A DNA stretch of 16,148 nt from Prochlorococcus sp. AG-670-O11 (GTDB taxonomy: Bacteria; Cyanobacteriota; Cyanobacteriia; PCC-6307; Cyanobiaceae): the NCBI GenBank assembly GCA_003211335.1, contig QCTA01000018.1, positions 1 through 16,148 on the forward strand. The letters run 5' to 3'. Below, piece after piece: positions 6,805 through 13,816 of this stretch. The notes under the pieces were generated by a model. It made no database searches and was not told the DNA's origin. It saw nothing but the letters and a program-made list of their open reading frames with translations. Position numbers and translations under genes: made by a program. Position 1 is the stretch's first letter. Every line of letters starts with the position of its first letter.

Positions 6805-7989
6805 TTGACCGAAACAAAACTCATTTCAACTATAAATGAAGAGAATCTACCTCATCTCGATAAAACTTATGTTCCTTCAAGACTTTTATTAGGACCTGGT
6901 CCTTCAAATGCTCATCCTGAAGTCCTTAAGGCTCTATCACTTAATCCAATAGGGCATTTAGATGAGGCATATGTCGAGTTAATGTCCGAGGTACAAAAAT
7001 TACTTAGATATACATGGCAGTGTAATAATCGAATAACTCTACCTATGAGTGGTACAGGTAGTGCAGCTATGGAAGCATCTATTGCTAATTTCATAGAGCC
7101 TGGAGAAAAAATTCTAATCGCAAAAAAAGGATATTTTGGGGATCGTTTGGTTGATATGGCATCGAGATATAAAGCGGACGTATCAGTAATTGAAAAAGAA
7201 TGGGGAGAAGCCTTTACTTTTGAAGAAATAAAATATGAAATAGAAACTAAAAAACCTGTAATATTTGCTATTGTCCACGCTGAGACATCAACTGGGGTAT
7301 TACAACCTCTTGAAGGGATAGGTGATTTATGCAGAAAGAATAATTGTTTGTTTTTAGTTGATGCTGTCACATCATTAGGTGCTTTAGAACTTTTTATTGA
7401 TGATTGGAAAATTGATCTTGCTTATAGTTGCAGCCAAAAAGGTTTAAGCTGCCCTCCTGGACTTAGTCCTTTCACAATGAACAAACGTGCAGAAGATAAG
7501 CTTAGTGCAAGAACTTCTAAAGTTCCAAATTGGTACTTAGATTTATCGTTATTGAATAGATATTGGGGATCTGATCGTGTTTACCATCATACTGCTCCAG
7601 TGAATATGAATTTTGCAATAAGAGAGGGTTTACGCTTTATCGCTAATGAAGGCTTAGAAAATATTTGGAGAAGACACAATTCTAATGCAATCAAATTATG
7701 GAAGGGATTAGAAAGTTTAGGTATGGAGTTACATGTTTCTAGTGAATATAGATTACCTACTCTGACCACAGTGAAAATTCCACCTGCAGTAGATGGAGAC
7801 GCATTTAGAAATCATCTGTTGAAAAATTTCGGTATTGAAATAGGAAATGGACTAGGTGCATTGTCTGGTAAGGTTTGGCGTATTGGATTGATGGGGTTTA
7901 ACTCTAGTGAAGAAAATGTTGATAGATTATTAAATTTATTTAATACAGAATTAAAGAAGTTTTCTATTTTTGATTCCTCATCTTTTTAA
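6805..7989 (+). CDS. Class V aminotransferase, serine/alanine-glyoxylate type
   Basis: The 394-residue PLP enzyme begins its fold with RLLLGPGPSNAHPEVLKAL (26-44), the hallmark of alanine/serine-glyoxylate aminotransferases. Other landmarks are SGTGSAAMEA (82-91), HAETSTGVLQP (158-168), the cofactor aspartate in DAVTSLGA (Asp186) and the Schiff-base lysine in SCSQKGLSCPPG (Lys212). In cyanobacteria such enzymes pass amino groups to glyoxylate, making glycine in photorespiration. Relatives have been labelled a soluble hydrogenase subunit; nothing here supports hydrogenase activity. The start is TTG, since the ATG at 6790 runs into a stop after two codons and the next in-frame ATG would remove the conserved N-terminus; AAAGG lies just upstream. 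It diverges from glnA and overlaps tadA by 26 bases at the 3' end. The preferred amino donor cannot be read from sequence. Confidence 0.9.
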   Translation: MTETKLISTINEENLPHLDKTYVPSRLLLGPGPSNAHPEVLKALSLNPIGHLDEAYVELMSEVQKLLRYTWQCNNRITLPMSGTGSAAMEASIANFIEPGEKILIAKKGYFGDRLVDMASRYKADVSVIEKEWGEAFTFEEIKYEIETKKPVIFAIVHAETSTGVLQPLEGIGDLCRKNNCLFLVDAVTSLGALELFIDDWKIDLAYSCSQKGLSCPPGLSPFTMNKRAEDKLSARTSKVPNWYLDLSLLNRYWGSDRVYHHTAPVNMNFAIREGLRFIANEGLENIWRRHNSNAIKLWKGLESLGMELHVSSEYRLPTLTTVKIPPAVDGDAFRNHLLKNFGIEIGNGLGALSGKVWRIGLMGFNSSEENVDRLLNLFNTELKKFSIFDSSSF

Positions 7990-8461
7990 ACCATAACTTA
8001 ATTTTGTTTTTACAATCCTGATTTAAAATCCCTCCTACTATTTTCATTTTATGATGTGAGCTTTCATGCTTAGATAAATCAATCGTGCCTCCGAATCCGC
8101 CTCTTTTATTATCTTCTGTACCATATATTACTTGACCCATTCTTGCTTGAACCAATGCCGCAGCACACATTGTACAAGGTTCTAAATTTACAATTATGCT
8201 GCATTCATTAAATCGCCAATCATTTTTAATCCATGAAGCTTGTCTCAGTGCTATTAATTCTGCATGTCCTAAAGGGTCATTGTTAATTTCTCTTTTATTG
8301 CTTCCTCTACCAATGCATCTTCCATTCTCATCTATTATTACTGCTGTAATTGGTAATTCAACCTTACCTACTTCTTCTGATCTTCGTAAAATGAATTTCA
8401 TCCATTTAAGATAATCTAAGTGCTCAATTTTTTTATGCCGATTTATAGTTTTTTGATTCAT
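7964..8461 (-). CDS. tadA: tRNA-specific adenosine deaminase
   Basis: This 165-residue protein is a zinc-dependent cytidine/deoxycytidylate deaminase-fold enzyme. It carries the catalytic HAE motif in GHAELIALRQAS (His67, Glu69) and the zinc motif EPCTMCAAALVQAR (Cys96, Cys99), followed by VIYGTEDNKRGGFGG. This combination is characteristic of TadA, which converts A34 to inosine in the anticodon of tRNA-Arg(ACG) so that CGU, CGC and CGA are all read. Compared with typical bacterial TadA there is an N-terminal extension of about 15-20 residues; Met21 (MKFILRRSEE) is an alternative start. The 3' end overlaps the convergent aminotransferase gene by 26 bases. Upstream, 64 bases separate it from the divergent decarboxylase gene. 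Confidence 0.93.
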   Translation of the reverse strand: MNQKTINRHKKIEHLDYLKWMKFILRRSEEVGKVELPITAVIIDENGRCIGRGSNKREINNDPLGHAELIALRQASWIKNDWRFNECSIIVNLEPCTMCAAALVQARMGQVIYGTEDNKRGGFGGTIDLSKHESSHHKMKIVGGILNQDCKNKIKLWFKKMRNQK

Positions 8462-8525
8462 TCTATCAATTACGTTTCTTTTTTATAAACATTATAAATA
8501 ACCTAATTAATAATTATTTTAAAGA

Positions 8526-9908
8526 ATGACTTCAGATTCAATTAGTAATGAAAACAATCTATTTCCGACATCTTCTGGAAGTAACGAAAGTTTGCTTATA
8601 CTTCTCAACCGAACTTCTGAAATCATATGCAAATGGTTTTCAGATTCAGATAATTTAGGTCCTATTCCCATCGATAGTAACTTTGAATGTTCAGTTCCAG
8701 GAGAACAGGGTAAGTCTTTTGATGTTTTATTCTCTGAGATTGAAAGTCTTATTTATAGTTCTTTTAATCCAGTACATCCTGGTTCCCTTGCTCATCTAGA
8801 CCCTCCCCCATTAATCATTTCTATTTTGGGAGATTTAATTGCTGCTGGCTTAAATAATAATCTTCTTGCACATGAATTATCACCAAGTGTTTCTCTTCTT
8901 GAGGAATCAATTTGCAAGTGGTTTTCAATAAAACTAGGTTTTTCGGATTTAGCAGGTGGTGTTGCAGCCAGTGGTGGAACTTTAAGTAATTTAAATGCAT
9001 TGGTCACAGCAAGAAACTATGCCGGACTTGAAACTGAACCAAAAGCAGTTTATTTAATTAGCGAAGATGCCCATTCATCCTTTGTAAAATGTACTCGAAT
9101 TATGGGACTTGATCAAAATAATTTAATTAAGGTCAAAACTGATAGCAGTGGTTGTATGGATATAGTTGACCTTAAAAAAACTATTGATAAATGTTCTAAA
9201 GAAGGTAAAAGAATATTTTCTATTGTTGCTACCGTTGGTACAACAATACGAGGGGCCGTAGATCCGATTGAGAGCATTAGTAGAATTTGTAAGGAAAGAA
9301 ATATTTGGCTACATATTGATGGATCCATAGGAGGTATTTTTTCAATTACTAAAATCCCAATTGATGGACTTTTAAATGTTAATCTCGCTAATTCAATAAC
9401 TATTAATCCACAAAAAATCCTCGGGATTACAAAGACTTCATCTATATTACTAGTCTCCAATATTGAAGTTCTTAAAAATACTTTTTCTACAGGATTGCCT
9501 TATGTTTCCTCTGAAAATAATGTATTAAATAGAGGTGAATTAGGTGTTCAAGGTTCTAGACCCGCAGAAATTATTAAACTATGGTTAGGGTTACGTTTTC
9601 TTGGTATGCGAGGTATTGAGAATATCTTAAATTCGTCTATTGAGAGAAGAATATTCTTTGAAAATAATTTAAATACAGATAAGTATGATTTATACTCAGG
9701 TCCCTTACATATTATTTCATTTTTACCAAAGGGTATGAATAAAAATGAAACAGATGCATGGACTTTAAATAAAAGAAAAACTCTTATGAAAAAGAACTTT
9801 ATGCTTTCTAGACCTCTATTTAAGAATAGATATTTTTTAAGAGCTGTTCTTGGGAACTACAATACTAGTGAATCTAATATTAATGATCTTCTGAAATTAC
9901 TTAATTAA
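8526..9908 (+). CDS. Group II PLP-dependent decarboxylase, substrate unknown
   Basis: This 460-residue protein matches the glutamate/aromatic amino-acid/diaminobutyrate decarboxylase superfamily. The order of motifs is HPGSLAHLDPPPLI (84-97), NNLLAHELSPSVSLLEE (111-127), GVAASGGTLSNLNAL (145-159), the cofactor-stacking His183 in EDAHSSFVK, ATVGTTIRGAVDPIE (235-249), the PLP-binding Asp265 in WLHIDGSIGG, and the presumed Schiff-base Lys297 in INPQKILG. Two positions differ from the classic pattern: Asp-Ala-Ala/Ser-Tyr-Gly-Gly reads DGSIGG, and the His before the lysine (normally D-x-H-K) is Gln. The fold is certain, but the substrate is not; the product could be an amine or GABA-like compound. 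The gene diverges from tadA, and a 55-residue membrane ORF starts 5 bases after its stop. Confidence 0.87.
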   Translation: MTSDSISNENNLFPTSSGSNESLLILLNRTSEIICKWFSDSDNLGPIPIDSNFECSVPGEQGKSFDVLFSEIESLIYSSFNPVHPGSLAHLDPPPLIISILGDLIAAGLNNNLLAHELSPSVSLLEESICKWFSIKLGFSDLAGGVAASGGTLSNLNALVTARNYAGLETEPKAVYLISEDAHSSFVKCTRIMGLDQNNLIKVKTDSSGCMDIVDLKKTIDKCSKEGKRIFSIVATVGTTIRGAVDPIESISRICKERNIWLHIDGSIGGIFSITKIPIDGLLNVNLANSITINPQKILGITKTSSILLVSNIEVLKNTFSTGLPYVSSENNVLNRGELGVQGSRPAEIIKLWLGLRFLGMRGIENILNSSIERRIFFENNLNTDKYDLYSGPLHIISFLPKGMNKNETDAWTLNKRKTLMKKNFMLSRPLFKNRYFLRAVLGNYNTSESNINDLLKLLN

Positions 9909-9913
9909 GTCTG

Positions 9914-10081
9914 ATGAATATTAGTAGATCTAAATTAATCGCCATCATCACAGGTTTTATATCAATATTAATTTGTATTATATATTTACTATTAATAACT
10001 GTTTTTGATTTTAGATCTTTCTTAAATGATCAAATAACTAATCATTCTTTAGATATGGCGGTAATTTTCGTTGATATTTAG
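9914..10081 (+). CDS. Small single-pass membrane protein, 55 residues
   Basis: An ATG 5 bases after the decarboxylase stop opens a 55-residue frame. It begins MNISRSKLIAIITGF, has one clear hydrophobic helix (about residues 8-31, rich in Ile and Leu), then FDFRSFLNDQ and a short polar tail, ending at TAG 10079-10081. The order basic N-terminus, helix, polar C-terminus is that of a small inner or thylakoid membrane protein with a cytoplasmic N-terminus. I have an unverified impression that similar small proteins with an RSKL-helix-DFR layout occur in other cyanobacteria. Tight spacing suggests cotranscription with the decarboxylase. Its last 44 bases overlap the 3' end of the convergent GTPase gene. 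No function is known. Coding status rests on position, composition and the clean helix, so it is moderately supported. Confidence 0.6.
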   Translation: MNISRSKLIAIITGFISILICIIYLLLITVFDFRSFLNDQITNHSLDMAVIFVDI

Positions 10082-11540
10082 GATCATCGTTAAAACTTAT
10101 ATTATTAATAGCTTCTTTAATAAAATTATTTAAAATCTCTTCCCTTTTGTTTAATTTGTATATATCTTCAATTACTTCTTGTATTCCACCATCGCCCCAA
10201 TTTTTTCCATTATTAAAATATTCTATTATTGATAAACCAACTATTCTTATTAACCAACATGCGGTTATTGATTGTATTGATTTTGCTATAAATATCGTTG
10301 TAAAATTTGAAGTTAATGCGGCTGTAATTACACTAAGACCACCCTTCAAAATACCAAGTTTTGCAAGAGTTGTTAATAATGATTTTGATAAATCGACTGC
10401 TTCTTTTTTTGTTATTTTAAAATTATATATTTTTGAAATTTCAAGAATCATTTGAACGTTTACGGAAGTTGTTGTTATAAAATCAACAACCGGCAACGGA
10501 TTTACCAGTATTACACCCCCCGTAATCAAAGTATATTTATTTATTACTTTATTAGCACTTATTTCTCTTTGTCTCGAAATTATTTTTTTACTAATTAGCC
10601 CTAATTTATTACACCTGAACAGAATATTATCAGCTAATAATTCTTCTCCATTAGCATCAAGTGTTTGTATTATCTCTCTAAATAAATTACTTACATCTGA
10701 ATTTATATTTAATGATTCAATTGAATTATTTGATGAAGTCTTAGGAGAAGCAATAGTTTCTATTACTGAGAGTTTAATTGTTTCTGTAGATGTAATTGAG
10801 ATTATATTTTTTCTAATATGATTATTTTCGTTTTGTGTTCTCAAGTCGCATTTATTTAAAACAATAATAATTTTCTTATTTAAATTTTTTAATTCGCTAA
10901 TTAAATAAAGTTCATATTTATTAATGTCCTGATCTATTACAAAAAGAATGAGATCTGATTTTGATGCCTCTATTATTGTTTGATTTTCTCTTTTTTGGCC
11001 CTCCCTTGATGATTCAAATAAACCTGGAGTATCTATTATATTTATATTTCTTTTTAAAATTGGAATTCTTATCTTATAACTTGTAATATCTTTAGTAGTA
11101 CCAATTGTTGGAGATGTCTTTCCAATTAGGTTTTTAAGTAATGCTCTGGCTATGGAAGTTTTTCCAGATGAACCAGCACCAAATAATGTAACTTTGTAGT
11201 CTCCATAGTTAAACTGTTTTTCTAATTTTGTTTTTTCGTATTTTAATAACTCACTATCTATTTTATTAGATATTTTTTTATTAATTTCATCAATAGCTTC
11301 TAGACTATTTTTTGCGGCTCTATATTTATTTTTGAAAGTAAGCTTATTTTTTTGCTTAAAAATAATTTTATAGGCAATCTTTTTAAATAATCTTTTATTT
11401 TTATTGTAATAATATAAAAATAAAATTAGAAAAATAAAAAAGGTATAGTAATTAAATATATTTCTAATTAACGTTAATAACAAATATAAAAATAATAAAA
11501 TCAATAAGTATTTATAGTACTTTAAAAGATATTGATACAT
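10038..11540 (-). CDS. Membrane-anchored GTPase with DUF697-like C-terminal domain
   Basis: The 500-residue protein has two hydrophobic helices at the N-terminus (about 8-26 and 28-46). A P-loop GTPase domain follows with G1 GAGSSGKT at 121-128, a probable G2 threonine in SPTIGTTKDIT, G3 DTPG at 170-173 and G4 NKCD at 229-232. From about 335 to 445 lies a DUF697-like region starting LITGGVILVNPLPVVDFITT, with further membrane-compatible segments. This layout resembles an Era/EngA-like GTPase tied to the membrane, known in cyanobacteria but without an assigned role. It is the last gene of the pyk-permease-bioY-lspA run, and its ATG overlaps the lspA stop (TAATG), which suggests translational coupling. 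The N-terminal coding part is extremely AT-rich. A membrane-remodelling or transport-control role would be speculation. Confidence 0.85.
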   Translation of the reverse strand: MYQYLLKYYKYLLILLFLYLLLTLIRNIFNYYTFFIFLILFLYYYNKNKRLFKKIAYKIIFKQKNKLTFKNKYRAAKNSLEAIDEINKKISNKIDSELLKYEKTKLEKQFNYGDYKVTLFGAGSSGKTSIARALLKNLIGKTSPTIGTTKDITSYKIRIPILKRNINIIDTPGLFESSREGQKRENQTIIEASKSDLILFVIDQDINKYELYLISELKNLNKKIIIVLNKCDLRTQNENNHIRKNIISITSTETIKLSVIETIASPKTSSNNSIESLNINSDVSNLFREIIQTLDANGEELLADNILFRCNKLGLISKKIISRQREISANKVINKYTLITGGVILVNPLPVVDFITTTSVNVQMILEISKIYNFKITKKEAVDLSKSLLTTLAKLGILKGGLSVITAALTSNFTTIFIAKSIQSITACWLIRIVGLSIIEYFNNGKNWGDGGIQEVIEDIYKLNKREEILNNFIKEAINNISFNDDPKYQRKLPPYLKND

Positions 11541-12001
11541 TATTCTCTTCTATCTTTAATAAGACTATATATTATAAATATAAGACCAATATTTATTGAT
11601 ATGTCTGCAATATTAAATACTGGAAAATTTATAAAGTTTAAATTAATAAAATCTATAACATAACCTTTAGTTACTCTATCAATTCCGTTCCCAATTGTAC
11701 CTCCTAGTATAAAACTATAACTCAATAAATCAATAATACTTATATTCTTTTTATTTAATATAAAATATATTAAAACTATAGTAATAATAGAACTTACTAT
11801 AGATAAGAATATTCTATTACCATTAAATAAATTAAATGCTGCTCCATAATTCCTTACATAATCAATGCTAAATAAAATAAGATCTTTATTTATTAATGAT
11901 TTATGATTTAAATATATTATATGTTTTGTTAACTGGTCAATTAATAAAATAAATAAAGATAATAAAATAAAATAAAATCTATTATTTTTGAGTCTGAACA
12001 T
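11540..12001 (-). CDS. lspA: Lipoprotein signal peptidase (signal peptidase II)
   Basis: The 153-residue protein is a four-helix inner-membrane aspartyl protease of the LspA family, which cleaves the signal peptide of prolipoproteins after diacylglyceryl addition. Visible motifs in order are IDQLTK (21-26, conserved Asp22), RNYGAAFNLF (50-59), and GNGIDRVTKGYVIDFIN with Asp117, then FNIADISINIG with Asp133. Asp117 and Asp133 match the catalytic pair of the family. The length is typical. Start and stop are each shared with a neighbour: its ATG overlaps the bioY stop (TAATG) and its own stop overlaps the GTPase ATG in the same way, so the three genes are probably translated together. The sequence is strikingly AT-rich, with many Ile, Asn and Lys codons. 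Confidence 0.94.
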   Translation of the reverse strand: MFRLKNNRFYFILLSLFILLIDQLTKHIIYLNHKSLINKDLILFSIDYVRNYGAAFNLFNGNRIFLSIVSSIITIVLIYFILNKKNISIIDLLSYSFILGGTIGNGIDRVTKGYVIDFINLNFINFPVFNIADISINIGLIFIIYSLIKDRRE

Positions 12002-12573
12002 TATCTTGATGAAATGCTATTGTTGTTAATTTTAAATAGTAAAGTAATTGGTAAGAGCATTAATAAATGATATCCAAATTTTCCTACTGAATATTTTGAA
12101 ATATTGTATATCATAGATTCAGATTGATTAAAATACAATATTTGAATACAACTATAAATTATTCCTATAAAGTGCATACTAGATAATCCTTGTATCACAT
12201 ATTTTGTAAGATCATAATAGTTAATTTTTAGATTTCTTTTATTTAAATTATCTATTGTTTTGATTAATGGGTACATTCCTAATAAGTAACCAAAATTTGG
12301 AGTTAATAAATATCCCAAAGAACCTCCCTGATGAAACACTGGAAAAAAAAATAAACCAATTATTAAATATATTGTGAATGCTTTTATTGCTATCTTACCT
12401 TTAAATATCAAGGTAATTATTACAATAGATGGCAGTTGCCATGTTATTGGAATCTCAATTGTTCCTATAAATTTATTTAAAAAAGGTATTGAGAAAAAAA
12501 CAGGAATAAATGTTGAAATTATTATTATTTGTAGACTTATAATTATCTCAATAATTTTATTAAAATTGAGCAT
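12001..12573 (-). CDS. bioY: BioY family protein, probable biotin transporter S component
   Basis: This 190-residue, strongly hydrophobic protein has about six predicted membrane helices. Near the N-terminus is GTIEIPITWQLPSIVI, resembling the conserved early segment of BioY, and at 83-99 GGSLGYLLTPNFGYLLG, a version of the BioY signature (GG..GYLL.PTGGYLLG) with TGG replaced by NFG. BioY is the substrate-binding membrane subunit of energy-coupling-factor transporters for biotin. No EcfA ATPase or EcfT is encoded nearby, so it must share a module from elsewhere or work alone, as some BioY proteins are reported to do. It lies 13 bases after the permease gene and overlaps lspA by one base. The family call is good, but substrate specificity is inferred and the altered signature leaves some doubt. 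Confidence 0.8.
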   Translation of the reverse strand: MLNFNKIIEIIISLQIIIISTFIPVFFSIPFLNKFIGTIEIPITWQLPSIVIITLIFKGKIAIKAFTIYLIIGLFFFPVFHQGGSLGYLLTPNFGYLLGMYPLIKTIDNLNKRNLKINYYDLTKYVIQGLSSMHFIGIIYSCIQILYFNQSESMIYNISKYSVGKFGYHLLMLLPITLLFKINNNSISSR

Positions 12574-12586
12574 ACCCGATAAAGAT

Positions 12587-13816
12587 TTACAAGCTTCTTA
12601 GAGCAACAATTGGATCTAACTGTGAGGCTCTTTTTGCTGGTAAAACTCCAAATATTAATCCTATTGAACCTGAAATAATCATTGTTGATAATGTTGTTGT
12701 TAGTCCTACCGAAGCGGGTAGAGGGGTTATTACTCCTAGAAGAAATACTCCTGTTAAACCAGTGGTTGTTCCAACTAAACCGCCGATTGTAGATAAAATT
12801 AAAGCCTCAAATAAAAATTGTATTAGAATATCTGATTGTTTTGCTCCTATTGCCTTTCTTAGTCCAATCTCTTCTGTCCTTTCACTAACGGAAACAAGCA
12901 TTATATTCATAATTCCTATACCTCCGACAATAAGAGATACAGCACCTATACCTGCTAGTAAAAATGTAAGGCCACTTGTTATGTTCGTTACGATGTTTAA
13001 GGCATCTTCTTGAGATCTAACTGCAAAATCATCATCTCTTATTATGTTATGTCTTTGCCGTAATAAATTTGTAATTTGGAATTTTGCAGCTCTAGTTTTG
13101 TTTTTATTAATAGCTTCTACACTTATAAAACTTAAGCTAACACCATAGGTAGGATCTTTCCCACTTATTCTATTAACCATAGTGGTAAGGGGAATATATG
13201 CATTTTTATCTTGATTGCTACCAAAAACAGCTCCCTTGGGTTTCAACAAACCAATTATTTCATAGGTATGATCTTTTATTCTAATTTTCTCTCCTAAAAC
13301 AGTTTTACCCTTAAAAAAGTCTTCTTTTAGATCAGGTCCTATCACAACATAACTTCTAGCTGAGTTCACATCACTTTGAGAAATGAACCTCCCTTCATCT
13401 ACCTCAAAGTTTCTTACGTCAAGAAATTCAGGAGTAACTCCTGCGATTGAAATATTTAAACTTTTTGAATTTGATTGAACAATTTCATTTGCAGAGATTT
13501 GAGGCGCAACTTTTTTTACACTGGGTACTTGATCATTAATTGCAATTGAATCTTCTAAAACTAGATTTTTTGGAAAGGATATACCTCTTCTTCTGGTGTC
13601 ATTATTACCTGGAACAATAAATAATACATTTGCACCTAAATTACTTAATTGATTTTTGGCAAGAGTTTGAGCCCCTCTCCCTAGTCCAACAAGTGTAATT
13701 ACTGATGCATTTCCTATAATGATTCCAAGCATGGTGAGTGAACTTCTCAATTTGTTCGAAATTAATGTCTTACCAGCCATGTTAAAGGCTTCTTTAAGAG
13801 ATATATTCCTAGACAT
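12587..13816 (-). CDS. ABC transporter permease, MacB/DevC/FtsX type
   Basis: The 409-residue protein has the classic MacB-type topology: one helix near the N-terminus (about 25-45, in SSLTMLGIIIGNASVITLVG), a large periplasmic domain (about 46-280), and three C-terminal helices (about 282-308, 331-362 and 372-392). The conserved loop SERTEEIGLRKAIGA is at 311-325 and the closing motif PAKRASQLDPIVALR near the end. In cyanobacteria this family includes DevC-like exporters of glycolipids or other hydrophobic molecules, working with an ATPase and often a membrane-fusion protein. Neither partner is next to it, so the ATPase must be encoded elsewhere. The gene overlaps the end of pyk by 8 bases and is followed by bioY after 13 bases. 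The substrate is unknown. Confidence 0.9.
   Translation of the reverse strand: MSRNISLKEAFNMAGKTLISNKLRSSLTMLGIIIGNASVITLVGLGRGAQTLAKNQLSNLGANVLFIVPGNNDTRRRGISFPKNLVLEDSIAINDQVPSVKKVAPQISANEIVQSNSKSLNISIAGVTPEFLDVRNFEVDEGRFISQSDVNSARSYVVIGPDLKEDFFKGKTVLGEKIRIKDHTYEIIGLLKPKGAVFGSNQDKNAYIPLTTMVNRISGKDPTYGVSLSFISVEAINKNKTRAAKFQITNLLRQRHNIIRDDDFAVRSQEDALNIVTNITSGLTFLLAGIGAVSLIVGGIGIMNIMLVSVSERTEEIGLRKAIGAKQSDILIQFLFEALILSTIGGLVGTTTGLTGVFLLGVITPLPASVGLTTTLSTMIISGSIGLIFGVLPAKRASQLDPIVALRSL

Noticed and set aside
6912..7370. Minus-strand 152-codon open frame
   Set aside because: It is a shadow of the aminotransferase gene, whose motifs and Schiff-base lysine identify the real frame.
6805..7989. Soluble hydrogenase subunit as the product
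   Set aside because: Relatives have carried that label, but the sequence is a complete class V aminotransferase with PLP lysine and no metal or redox motif.
9113..9460. Minus-strand 115-codon open frame
   Set aside because: It is antisense to the central part of the PLP decarboxylase, which carries continuous conserved motifs through this stretch.
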